Below, in pieces: positions 24,201 through 64,000 of a DNA stretch of 64,000 bases. A program made the translations under genes and the position numbers. Source of the DNA: Hirundichthys speculiger (taxonomy: Eukaryota > Chordata > Actinopteri > Beloniformes > Exocoetidae); the NCBI GenBank assembly GCA_018398805.1, contig JAGFBZ010000561.1:62001-126000 (forward strand). The letters run 5' to 3'. Below the pieces are notes generated by a model that saw only the letters and a program-made list of their open reading frames with translations, did no database searches and was not told where the DNA came from. Each line of letters starts with the position of its first letter. Position 1 is the stretch's first letter.

Positions 24201-27200
24201 TGGGTTGGAGAACGGTGCATCAGCTAAACAATCACAGCCTTGCAGTCCCCTGGGGTTTCATCACAGCAGGGTCCCAGCAGATATGAACAAAAATAATGTA
24301 AGGTAATGTTAGTTAGCATCATAGCTTGGCATGAGCTAACCAGTGTTGGGCAAGTTCACTTCCTACACAAACTAGTTCAGTTAATAGTTCACAGAAATTA
24401 AAATGAACTAGTTCAGTTCACCGCTTCAAAAAAATGAACTAAATAGTTCATTTTTAGTTATTTTTACTTATTGTTTTTCAATGTTGCTGCGAGCAATTGT
24501 TTGTCAAAATTAATGCCACTGCTCACATACTACACCACCACAAACTGCAATTATTTTATCCATTTTATCTGTCGAAAACACATTAGGGTTCACATTAGCA
24601 TTGAAGGGACAGCCCATGTAAAACTGTAATTTCCATTTCAGCTTCTCCCTACAGTATATTAAAAATATAAGGAAAAACTTGCTGCCAAATGGCTTTTATT
24701 ATAAGACAAAAACAGGTCCTTAAGGTCCAAATGTTTTTTTATCCCCCATTTTAATATTTTAATCCCCGAATCCAAAGACTACAGTGTAATCTTTGGAGTC
24801 GGGTGTCTCCTCCGGCTCTGGGCGACTGCAGCTTTCATCTTCCTGCTTATTTTAAACGTTTGATGACGCAATTGTTAGCGTGACAGCAGCGACAGCCCGT
24901 GTTGCCATGTTTGATTGCTTTCCTCAAATACATATCAGGCTCGTTTGTAGTGTATTTTAAATGGGGTTCGCTGGAAACCTGGCACGGTTTTGACCGTGCG
25001 TTGAACTTTAAAAGGGCGTCGTTCACAATTGCCCAAATAAACTCGTTTACACCCGACGCTCGTGAAGGGGAAAGAGAGCGCGTTCAGTTCACGTTCGCAC
25101 AAAATATGAACTAGTTTGTGAACTTTCGTTAAATGAACGCGTTTAGGTACAACACTGGAGCTAAGCTAAGCTAAATTAGCTAACTTGCATGCCTGGCATG
25201 TTCCAGCAGGTCTGCGTTTGTTGTGACCATTTGCAACATGGGCAAAAACAAGTTGGCCAAGAACTAACTTGAGTTGGATTCAAGGAGAGAAGATGAGTCT
25301 TCAACTGGTAAAGGATAATTTTACTATCAGAGCAGAGATGTATTACTAAAGGCACAGGGGAAGAAGTGATGAGATTTGGTGCTTGAAAATTGGCAACAAA
25401 CAGTTTGGCGTTTGTTTACAAAACTGTGAAAATTCATATTAAAATTATGCAGATTTTACCAAGTCACATAAACAACTGTATTTTTTTTATAGAAAATTTT
25501 ATGCAACATAAAAATAGAGTCGAAGAAGCAAATGCATGTTAATTGATTTGTGACAGTGGAAATGTCTGTGGTGGCAGACCTCTGAGCCCTCTGTTATCTT
25601 TGTCATTTCTACACTTTGTCACTTTAGACAGAAAACCCATAACAAGTTAAAATGTCTGCACCAGGAATGTGAAGAAAAGCCTGAAATGATGGGGTCTGGG
25701 CCACAAACTGTAAAAGGCCGTAAGAGTAGATGCATCCACTGATTCTTATTTTGCGGGACAACATAGCTGCCCCCCTCCTTCACTGCAGAACATTGAGTTC
25801 TGCAGTGGTTTCGTTAAAACTAGTTTCTGAACACACACGGTCAAGGAATCAATGGACCGGAGCTTCAGTACCAAACTAAAAGTGGTTTGTATTTATTGCA
25901 CTGGAATATTGTTTTCTGGCAATTGCAAATATAATAATAGTGGTGACACGCTTCCCACAGCATTTAAAGGCAGTTTTCACAACTAATTAATTGACATTGA
26001 CATGTAAAACACAGGATTCCCAATTTTCACTTTTTTGCAATCTGATAACTTTCACAGCTTTGACAAAAACACATCTGGAGTGGTTGGAGGTGTTGAATGA
26101 GGAAGGTAAAAGTGTGAGGTGGATAATTTCACACATGCAAGTTTTAAACCAGTGTGATATTATTGTTATTGTTAAAGATGTGTTGATACAGTTGAAATCA
26201 GAAGTTTATGCACACTGTATAAAAAGAAAACCTTTTCTTTTTTACCTTCTGACATTAAGTCAGACTAAACTTTTCCTGTTTTAGGTCAGTTAGGATTACC
26301 AAAATTACTTCCATTTCCTAATTGCCAGAATAATAACAGAATTTTTAAAATTATTTTCTTCAAAGTCATGTTTAAATACACTAAGATTACTATGCCTTTA
26401 AACACCTTGGGAAAGCCCAGATAATGACGTTATGGCTTTGGAAGTTTGACAGGTTGACTGACAACAATTGAGTTAACTGGAGCTATACCTGTGGATGCAT
26501 TTTAAGGCACAAATCAAAAGAAATCAGCCAAGATATCAGGAAGAGAATTGTTTCACAAAGAATTCCACAAATCTGGTTCATCCTTGGGTATAAGTTCCAA
26601 ATGCCTGAAGGTGCAACATTCATCTGTTCAAACAAGTATAATCACCATGGGAACATCCAGCCATCATACTGCTCAGGAAGATTGGCTCTGTGTCCTAAAG
26701 ATGAACATGGTTTGGTGTGAAAAGTCAATGTTTTGGAGTGGCCATCACAAAGCCCTGATCGCAATCCTGTAGAACATTTGTGGGCAGAGGTCAAAAGGCG
26801 TGTGCAAGCAAGGCGCCCTACAAAGCTGACGCAGTTACATCAGTTCTGCCAGGAAAATTGGACTAGTCCAGCAAACTATTGTGAGAGACATAACCAAAAC
26901 ACACGACACAAGTCATACAGTTTAAAGACAATGCTACCAAATATTGAGGAAATCTATGTAAACTTCTGACTTTGAAGAAAGTAATAAAATTCTTCTCTTA
27001 TTATTATTGTGGCATTTAGCAAATAGAAATAATTTTGGTAATCCTAACTGACATAAAACAGTAAAGGTTTAGTCTGATTTAATTCAGACAGTGGAGAAAA
27101 AAAACGTTTTTTTTTTTTTTTTTTTTTAAAGGTTTTTGGTGCTCTTGTGGGCTGTGTTAACAGTTAAGAAAGACAGGAAACCAGGACAGAGACAACGGGA

Positions 27201-28279
27201 AAGACACACAGCAAAGGGTTGCAGGCTGGGAGTCAAACCTGCGAAAGGAACATGGGCCATCTTGTCTAACCACCAGAACATCATTAAGTATCTTTCTACA
27301 CAGTGTATGTAAACTTCTGGTTTCAACTGTATACATGCGTCATTCTGCAGAGCTGTGGTTTGGTCATTTTGCCAATTGTCTTACTTTATCATCCCACAGC
27401 ACAGATGGGGAATCAAGATTTATCTTTTAACTCACATGATATCATCACTAATGCCCCTTTTCCATTAGTACCTACTCGGCGCGGCTCGACTAGACCCGGC
27501 TCGACTCGACTCGGTCTCAGTGGTTTTCCACTGTAGTTCAGTACCACCTCGATGTGGGTGGGGCCTTCATGGTAAGGTGGCCTGAAACGCAGTGACGTGT
27601 TTTATATGCGGCAACTCTGGTCACGTTTGCGACCATAACAATGGAGGACGTCGTTCGTCATTCGACCATGGAGTAGACTTGCCGGCCATTCTTCGTTTTG
27701 TGAAGTAGACAATTACAGGTAAAGTAAAATCGCTGTTGAGTTTGTTGTTGCTGAGTTTTGAATATGGCGGGTGTGGAGGAGTCGCGTTGTTCTCTGGCCA
27801 ATCAATGGCCCGCGGCGTGGTGACGTTGTATTCTCGGCCCGACTCAGCCCGGATAGAACCCCAGCCAAATGGGTACGAAAAAAGGAGGGCCGAGCCGGTA
27901 CTATGACCTAGTGGAAAACCTCCAAAGCGGGGCCGAGTCGAGTCGAGCCGCGCCGAGTAGGTACTAGTGGAAAAGGGGCATTACACTTGCATCTTCCATA
28001 AAAAGCATAAAAAACTAGATATGTATGGACCTTTTTCAGAAACTATCATGTCACACAAATGTTGCTTGAGAGCATATACTTGGCTGTCTCAGATGATTAC
28101 TAAACCCTGACCGTGCCTTTATTTCCACATTATGATGCATTTACTGTACCACAGAGGTGGGTAATGCAAATCTGTATGACAGCATTTCTTGGAAAAGCGT
28201 GGTGGATTGTTGAGTTGAGCTGAGCTTTGTAACAACTGAGTTAACCAGCTCATTTAAGGAAATGCATCATGGTCATTTA

Positions 28280-28313
<34 letters not shown>

Positions 28314-29508
28314 ATATAATCCTGCATCAGTGCTTGAATTAATCTAATGCCAAGCAGCCCACCTTTCTCTGAGCTCCTCTGAGTTCTTCTCCATGCTCTC
28401 ATTCTCTGCAAACTCCATTAGCTCACGTGCGGCGCGGCCCATGTTTACGGCAGTGGGTCTGGCTGACGTCAGGTGACACAAAGACTCCCTGATGAAGGTT
28501 ACAGGGTCATCACCCCCGGCACCCTCACGCAGCTCTACAGCCAGACTGAGGCAGCCCACAATAGCGATGGCTGGGGCTCCACGCACCTGGGAAGGAAGAA
28601 GATGGTTGTCTCATCACACCATGTCACCTTTGTTTGTTAGTTTTAGTTTAGTTTTTTTTTTTTTTTTGGTGCAAAAAACCTGAGCCCAGATTTTATTAAA
28701 TCTTTTTCCATTTGTCACAACAGCCAAGAATAAAATAAAATAATCTCTGCGATGAAGTCACTTCACTCTGTGCCATTATACTTTATCACAATGACATCAC
28801 CCATGCTTGTAGTACAGTCCTCCACTCTACCACACATGCAGGATCAAACAAGTGCATGCCCCGTTACTGTTACTATAAAGACAAAAGAAGAACTTTCAGA
28901 TAAGCAGTATTGAATAAACATCTGATACTGTTCTCAGAACTATGCATTAATCTGAGCACCTCCGGGGTTTGGAGCAATTCAGGAGCTAGAGGTGTCACTG
29001 AATGCAGCACAAGACCAAAATGCGAACAAAAACCCTGGCAAAGGTCATTAATAATTCATCAATAATCTCTCCCAAAGACAGAGGAGGAGGGGGAGGAGGA
29101 GGGGGGGGGGGGGCATGGGCGAATAGCTCCATGCAGATTTCGAGCTTTATCTCGCATGATAATGTGAAAACTATAAATAAAGGATAAGACAAGACAGTCA
29201 TATGGCAGTGTTGCTGCTCCAGGTGGATCCAAAATAGACCCGAGGCCGACAGCGGGAGCGCATGGATACACATGCGTGCAGCGGCGGGAGCACAAAAGAG
29301 CCGAAAAAAAAAAAAAACACAGATGCGTGACGAGGAGAAATGTGACAGGATGCACAAAGGAAGGAGAGCTCCGTACCTTCATTGACTTGATGGCCTCGTA
29401 TCCGTCCTGAACCGAGCGGATATCATCGTAGACGGTCTGGTGTGGCAGCAGCAGCTGGTTGAGGATCTGCAGAGACCCGGAACGGTAGCGGATCGCTTCC
29501 AGCGTCAT
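16820..29508 (-). CDS. mri1: Methylthioribose-1-phosphate isomerase, six exons
   Basis: Converts 5-methylthioribose-1-phosphate to 5-methylthioribulose-1-phosphate in the methionine salvage pathway; cytosolic and nuclear, eIF2B-alpha-like fold. Exons on the minus strand: 29508-29377, 28586-28363, 22321-22152, 22068-21892, 21803-21579 and 16953-16820. Together they are 1062 nt, 353 aa, with every junction in frame. The start [20 protein letters not shown] matches the family N-terminus. Exon 2 opens [19 protein letters not shown]. Exon 3 has [20 protein letters not shown], whose Cys (about residue 161) is the catalytic cysteine. Exons 4-5 have [20 protein letters not shown], with the catalytic Asp near 241, then [17 protein letters not shown]. 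The last exon gives [19 protein letters not shown] and [19 protein letters not shown], a slightly shorter tail than human. Introns 2 (6.0 kb) and 5 (4.6 kb) are swollen by hAT, Tc1 and SINE insertions. cc2d1a lies upstream and c19orf53 downstream, all on the same strand. Confidence 0.96.
18193..18241. repeat. (TAC)n trinucleotide microsatellite
   Basis: About 16 tandem units of tac/act, flanked on both sides by (AAT)n. It lies in mri1 intron 5, immediately beside the left end of a hAT-like element. Confidence 0.95.
18254..19379. mobile_element. Non-autonomous hAT-like element (GGGATGCACGATAAC ends)
   Basis: The left end gggatgcacgataactat is mirrored at the right end by atagttatcgtgcacccct. 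Inside each end are repeated ccgataaccgata or tatcggccc blocks. The interior is about 1.1 kb and has no transposase. A target duplication is not clear because the left flank is a microsatellite. It is in mri1 intron 5. Confidence 0.75.
19660..19800 (+). mobile_element. Short LINE remnant, probable
   Basis: The segment reads in places like the C-terminal part of an L2-type polymerase: [20 protein letters not shown], compared with the common APxLWNSLPxxIR pattern. Only about 40 codons are visible, so the assignment is weak. It lies in mri1 intron 5. Confidence 0.3.
23468..23989. repeat. Perfect 40-bp direct repeats 482 bp apart
   Basis: The 40 bases at 23468-23507 recur without change at 23950-23989 in the same orientation; each starts atgtgaaacttct and ends gctaatttagca. 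The stretch after the first copy (gtacaaaacagggaagaat ... gctgaacctcac) is also related to 36294-36340 in cc2d1a, so this is part of a dispersed repeat. A 26-base T run lies between the copies (23673-23698). Located in mri1 intron 2. Confidence 0.9.
24341..25157. mobile_element. Non-autonomous hAT element with 8-bp target duplication
   Basis: The ends are CAGTGTTGGGCAAGTTCAC and TTAGGTACAACACTG, and the interior is full of gaactagttcagttca motifs. The flanks gagctaac (24333-24340) and gagctaag (25158-25165) match in 7 of 8 positions, as expected for a hAT target duplication. The 817-bp element has no transposase. A GC-rich centre near 24780-25080 breaks the AT-rich pattern. It is in mri1 intron 2. 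Confidence 0.85.
26187..27331 (+). mobile_element. Tc1-like transposon of the Sleeping Beauty type, decayed
   Basis: The left end tacagttgaaatcagaagtt and the right end aacttctggtttcaactgta are inverted copies of the IR/DR ends known from salmonid-type Tc1 elements. An internal direct-repeat copy (gtaaacttctgactttgaag, near 26956) also fits. Plus-strand transposase remnants include [20 protein letters not shown] (26733 on), the C-terminal catalytic block. The rest is lost or shifted. A SINE-like copy lies between the inner repeat and the right end. It is in mri1 intron 2. Confidence 0.87.
27120..27295. mobile_element. SINE-like repeat, copy 2, inserted in the Tc1 element
   Basis: This is the second copy of the repeat at 11387-11520: acaggaaaccaggacagaga and gggttgcaggctgggagt. 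It follows a long T run (27108-27126) and interrupts the right arm of the Tc1 element, so it is the younger insertion. It may be retroposed; a target duplication could not be fixed. Confidence 0.45.
27449..27983. mobile_element. MITE with GC-rich cgactcgactcgg inverted ends
   Basis: The left end taatgccccttttccattag and the right end ctagtggaaaaggggcatta are inverted copies. They continue as cctactcggcgcggctcgac on the left and its complement on the right, so the inverted repeats exceed 50 bp. The 535-bp element is much more GC-rich than the intron around it. No ORF of a transposase is present. The superfamily is unclear; a 2-3 bp TA/TAA duplication would be compatible. Confidence 0.8.
29086..29113. 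repeat. GGA/G-rich tract in mri1 intron 1
   Basis: A run of GGAGGA units leads into 13 consecutive G. It lies about 260 bp inside intron 1 from the exon 1 donor and gives rise to spurious poly-Pro and poly-Gly frames. Confidence 0.9.
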
Positions 29509-29900
29509 GACCCAGGAATGAAGCAGGATGATGGGGAGGGGGGTGACACGAATGGACCGGTGGCGGAAAGGTGCGCACTCACAAACACGCTCCCACTCTT
29601 ATGTCACTCACTTTCTTTGAGTCGCGCACGAGCACACAGTGTCTCTGAGCGGATGCACGTCGAGTTGACCGAGGCCTGCCCGTCGGTTGCTCCTGCTAGC
29701 GGGGGAGGAACAGTGGAGGAAGGAGGTGGGACGGACTGCAAACTGGAGACGCTCCGATCTTGCCGCTGTGTGTGGTTGAAAGGCTAAACAGCGAAAGCTG
29801 TGTTGGAAACATTCACACGCTGACAGACGGGCAGGAAGGCAGACTCGGAACCACGTGCTCACCCGAGCAGGAAGAGCTCAGCTTCGTGACCACGCCCACT
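29509..29900 (-). promoter_or_regulatory. GC-rich promoter region of mri1
   Basis: The 390 bp upstream of the mri1 start codon are GC- and CpG-rich compared with the rest of the window, without a TATA box. This fits a CpG-island promoter of a housekeeping gene. Boundaries are approximate. Confidence 0.45.
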
Positions 29901-30180
29901 GGAGTCTCGCGGGTTGTCCAATTTTATCAAAGTTCCCCCTCTGCTTCTGTGCAGCACCATCCCCCCTCTCATCTTTACCCTCTTTTGTCTGGGGAAATTT
30001 CACACTTACGTTATTAGCATAACACCAAAGAACCAGGCTCCCTCCAACAACAAGCAGTCTGATAAAAGAATTCTATTTTTGGCTTACATTTTATTGTTTT
30101 CGCTCTGCTTGTGTCTCTGAAACCATTATTGCCACACACCCTACTGATGCTTTAACTTCTATGACAACTGCAAAAATAAG

Positions 30181-30213
<33 letters not shown>

Positions 30214-30220
30214 TGTGTGT
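30181..30220. repeat. (CT)n(GT)n compound microsatellite
   Basis: About eight CT units run straight into about eleven TG units, followed by a T-rich stretch. Confidence 0.95.
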
Positions 30221-33200
30221 ACTACTCATGTGTTTTTACTTTTTTTTTTTTTTTTTTTGGACTTTTTAAACATTTTCCATCAAATGTTAAGTCTCAATCA
30301 AACCGAGGTCCATATTTGTGAGTTCAACCAATATATAGGGTGAGGTCTTAAGTCAAAATGAGAAATTATTATATTTCATCCTTTTTAGGGTCAATAAACA
30401 TCCACAGCCAGTTCATCCATTTTATTCTTGTTATTACCAACCTCATACATAAGACAACAAAAATTCAACAATCAGGCCGTCACATATTCCCCTTTTAAGA
30501 TGCACTAAACATCACTTAAAAATAGAGATAGTATAATATGCCATATATTTGCTGTATATAAATACTACATTTATACTGATTGCCCTTCCATGACTTTACA
30601 TATTCAAAACAGTCAAAGATTCAAAAACAGATGAATAGATTTATTGCAGCTGATAAAGAGAAAGGTCTGAATAATAATAATTAGATTTTTTTAAATGGAA
30701 ACAAAAGAATAAGAGAAAACAATCACACAATAAAAAAAAGAGAGGAGTGTGAGTGTGTGTGTAAATGCAAGAGGACTGTGAGTCACCACCAGGACAGATT
30801 TTAACAATATGTCCTCCTTCCCCTATCCTAACACACTGAATGCTGATGAGCTTGTTGCCATGACAACAGGATAGCCTTTGAGGCCAGGAGGTTATTCAAG
30901 GAATCAGGTGATGTGTGTTTGAGATAACATTGGGGTTAATGCTTCAAATTTTTTATTTTTGAAATCAGGTGCCACAAAGTAGTAAAACAGTGTAAAAATG
31001 CAACAATCAGTCTTACTTGGAAAACATAAATATAACAACTGTCTTTTGTTGGTCACAGATGTGGTTTAAGTCTAGCACTCAAATACTTGCCTTTACAAGC
31101 AGTCTTTCTTGCAACCATGTTAATGGAGGAGGCACTTTCTCAAAGTGCTGTGTGATTAATAATTTAAATAAAGCAAATATATTTAATGTTGATTTAGTTC
31201 CAGTTTCTAAATTGCTGAGTATGCTTAACATGCGTTAGTAAATTAAATATATGTTGATGGAACAAAACTAACAGTCTGGAGAGGTTAATCTGGCTTCAGA
31301 TAATAGCTTTATCATCAGAAATTAGTTTGAATGTTGCTCAGTAATGAAACTAGAACTCCCATATGATGAAAGATAATCCTCAGTGGACAGGTCACATTTT
31401 TTAACAATTAGTCAGTCAGGATTTTTTTTTTTTTTCCTGTAATGCGGAAATGAATATAAACCAATGACTGCTTCAAAGAGCATGATAATTGTACTTTAAG
31501 ATCTGATGAGATCTTGTATAAAAAGATCAGCAAAAATGAAAATTACAGCTACTTGACAGGGATGAATTTCTCAGACTGTGATGGTCTAGTTGCTACCTCA
31601 TATTAACCTCATGGTTATTACATGACCATGCAAACTGTAACCCTCTGCCCTTCTGTCCATATGAAAATATGAGGTGATCAAAAGCACTATAAGATAAGTA
31701 CTATTGATTAAAAAAAAAAAAGAAGGGAAGGGGTGTTAGATAATTTTAACCAGGATTAATTTTCGAAGTGATTGATATGAATTAATCTGAACACCAGATG
31801 ATTATCTGGTGTGTCACATGACCAAAAAACTTGATGTAGTTACCAGATGTTGTGGATACCTAAAGGTCACAGATAAAGATACAGTATGGTTCACTGAAAG
31901 TAGTGTGTGCTACATCCTGTCTGGATGCAATCTGAAAACTCCACTGCCGTCAGTTTAGCAGGTCAAACATTCAAAAAAACAACAAAACAAAAAAAAAAAC
32001 ATTTGTCTAAAGTGTAAGCCACAGCGCTGAACATATGAAAGCAATGTGGCATTTGTCAGATTATACATGTACATATTTTGTTTACATTTAGTGTTTTTAC
32101 AAAATTTGTATTCCAAGATGTCTACATTTGGCAGCTGGAAATGTCATGTAATGTTAAATTGGTTTTTATCTGTCTGCTTGACTTCAGTCTCCAAAATAAA
32201 ATGAAGGGGACGTTTATGACAGTAATGTAGGGGGCGTAATTACATAGCCACGCTGACACATTGCATTGCCTTCTTTTTCAGACTTCTCAGGATCCACTGT
32301 GCTGCCCCAGGGATTCTCAGATGCACAGGCACTATTTTTCTTAACCACATCTCCCAAAATCTGTGGTAGAAACAGCACACTGACAACCACTTTTCATTAT
32401 TTTTAAAATCAGTAGCCAGGTGGATTTTATATTGTTGATGAGTTTGAAAAAAATCCAAGTGAAATAGCATACTAGTTAAGAGAGCATTATCTGTCAATAT
32501 GTGGAAGTAAAGAAAACAAAGATGAGGGAGCAAGAGAAGACAGTTTATGATGAAGAAAAAAATAGCAATCCCTTTTAAAGATAAGCTTGTACCACATTCA
32601 TGAGTATGTTAAGACTTCCTCTTTCAGCCCCTAAAGATGACTCTACATCTGGATCTAGTGGTCTCCTTGGTGACATAAACACTAATCCCTTACTATGGGA
32701 TGTAGGCTCACACTTAGGCTCTGGAACCCTGAAGCCATGATTTTTTTTTTTCCCTTTTTATTCCCATATCACTGCAATCCAAATGGAGCAGATTACTGTA
32801 ATCTGGGAACACTGGAGCAGACAGATTAGATAAAGCTCATTACACACATAAAATGTGCTGAGAAAGGGTTATAATCACCTCAGTGCATTGGTTAAACACA
32901 CGTCACAGCATGTATGCACAGGCACACACATTTTTGGTCATCTTTAAACACCAAAAGAGCTGGCTTCAAGTGGAAAACAAAATATAATTAAAAGGAATCT
33001 CTCCCAATTATTTTCAAATGAAAGCCGTAAAAGCAGTTTTCTGTCCTGATTTCAGTGCATAAAATTCTGCATTTCCTTCAACTCTGTTTTTAAATGCTTC
33101 CATTAATGTCTCTCTCCCCTTTGTAGTTTTTTTTTTTTTTTCTTTTTCTTCGAAGCAAGTGATTCCCCCACATATGATACAAGTTATAGGATGACAGAAC

Positions 33201-33371
33201 TAGCAGGTTGGTTCATGCAGTTGTTTGGGCCACCAGCAGCAGAAAACCCATCGAAGTTGCAGTTGTACTCACTGTAGCATTTCTATATGCTTGTGCAAGC
33301 AAGAGAGACAGACAGAGGGAGAAGGAAAGATAACAGTACTCCAGCCAAGTCTCCACATCAACAAAGTTCTC
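30221..33371. other. Intergenic region between cc2d1a and mri1
   Basis: AT-rich sequence that includes the cc2d1a 3' UTR at its right end. A plus-strand TTTATT at 32757-32762 is a possible cc2d1a polyadenylation signal, about 610 bp past the stop. I see no other gene, RNA or defined transposon; short A and T runs are frequent. Confidence 0.45.
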
Positions 33372-57437
<24,066 letters not shown>

Positions 57438-58265
57438 GGGCTGCGAATATCTGGTGATAAAGGACTAACAACAATACGATTCAGTGAACCTATGAGACAG
57501 CAGGATTCGAGATTTGAGGTAAAGTAAGTGACAGCATCCACAATTAGATCACCTGAGTGATCGCTGATTTTAATGTCACTCTGTGCGTTTTGTTTTGCTG
57601 CAATAAAACAAACAATTCCAGCAGATTTGTATCAAGTTAGCGTCTGTGCTCGTTTTAGCTCACAGCTTAAACCAAAAAAACACCCCCAGAAGCTCAATGT
57701 CCTCACACACTCTTTACCTGGACACTTTCACGGACCGTCAGGACAGAAGGGTAAGTATTTCAAACTGAAAATCTTTCAGAAATAAAAGAATTCAGAACAG
57801 AAAACGGTGTAGGAAAGTGTGTAGTTTATCTTTCAAAACAAGAACCATAACAGTTTCAGTTACTTCCTACATTGCGTGTCTGATGGCAACGCACATCACG
57901 CTTTACGGCTGGACGAAACGCGCCCGCTAGTGACGTAAAACAGCTGGGTAATGTCCAATCTAAAGACGCTACAGTTCAGGTGGGTACTGACATATTCGAC
58001 AAAATTGTCGATGGGCTACCTAAAAGTCATAAATACTTAAATCAACAAGCACAAATTAAGTATTTAAATATCAACTAGCAAGCTCATATCAGTTCACCGT
58101 TCATCTATACAACTTTTTTTTCACTAGAAAAGCAAGAAGTAGTGTCATTAGCTAGCTAATAATTATATACATATATATTTTGATAAAATTGACTACTTTT
58201 AACTATCCTGTTCCCATGTCTTTAAATGATTATTTTTGTTTTGTTTTTGCCTCAAGTAAGAGGAG
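57438..58265. promoter_or_regulatory. Divergent promoter of cc2d1a and brme1
   Basis: The start codons of cc2d1a (minus) and the brme1-like gene (plus) are 828 bp apart, head to head. A CpG-richer core at about 57880-57980 contains a CRE-like tgacgtaa (57931-57938) and a gatggcaacg block resembling an RFX half site (57881-57890). No TATA box is at a useful distance on either side. First exons or 5' UTRs probably lie inside the interval. Confidence 0.55.
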
Positions 58266-63910
<5,645 letters not shown>

Positions 63911-64000
63911 GTTAGTATACACCTTATTTAATGCCTTTTCTCCTCCCATTTTCTTCCTCTATGTTTAGCTCATGCACTCCAGTCTTCCCAGACCTGAGCT

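Noticed and set aside
29059..29508. 149-codon frame starting at the mri1 Met
   Set aside because: Only the first 44 codons are exon 1; after GTACGG the frame is read-through of intron 1 into a Pro-rich repeat.

Overview
This window is nuclear DNA from a ray-finned fish, most likely a percomorph teleost. The evidence is vertebrate genes with short exons and GT-AG introns, compact intergenic spaces, and many fish-type repeats: Tc1 transposons, hAT MITEs, RTE and L2/CR1-type LINE pieces, and tRNA-derived SINEs. The species cannot be read from the sequence. I see no bacterial, plasmid, phage or CRISPR sequence.

Layout. (1) 1131-4258, plus strand: a five-exon R4-type RGS gene whose second exon holds an apparent one-base frame break. 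(2) 4.5-7.4 kb: a decayed Tc1 element and other repeats. (3) 7900-8743, minus: the fish homologue of human C19orf53 (a small basic nuclear protein), three exons. (4) 8.8-16.4 kb: gene-poor sequence. (5) 16820-29508, minus: all six exons of mri1, methylthioribose-1-phosphate isomerase of the methionine salvage pathway. Its introns are inflated by hAT and Tc1 elements. (6) 29.5-33.4 kb: mri1 promoter and intergenic sequence. (7) 33372-57437, minus: a complete 27-exon cc2d1a gene with four DM14 domains and a C2 domain. Its introns carry Tc1, LINE, RTE and hAT insertions, some nested. (8) 57438-58265: an ~830 bp divergent promoter. (9) 58266 to beyond the window edge, plus: a seven-exon partial gene that I read as brme1 (C19orf57), a meiotic recombination factor.

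The genes do not form a pathway. c19orf53, mri1, cc2d1a and brme1 are all neighbours on human 19p13, so this is a conserved syntenic block, with cc2d1a and brme1 head to head as in mammals. All exon joins given for mri1, c19orf53 and brme1 keep one open frame. The rgs gene and cc2d1a exon 2 each need one base removed (or, for cc2d1a, a weak alternative donor), which points to local sequence errors or real alleles.

I did not find a convincing new biological system. The most notable observations are the head-to-head cc2d1a/brme1 pair, the two frame breaks, an interstitial telomeric array inside a LINE, a hAT element with an 8-bp target duplication splitting a LINE, and two transposon insertions that end within about 25 bp of cc2d1a splice acceptors.
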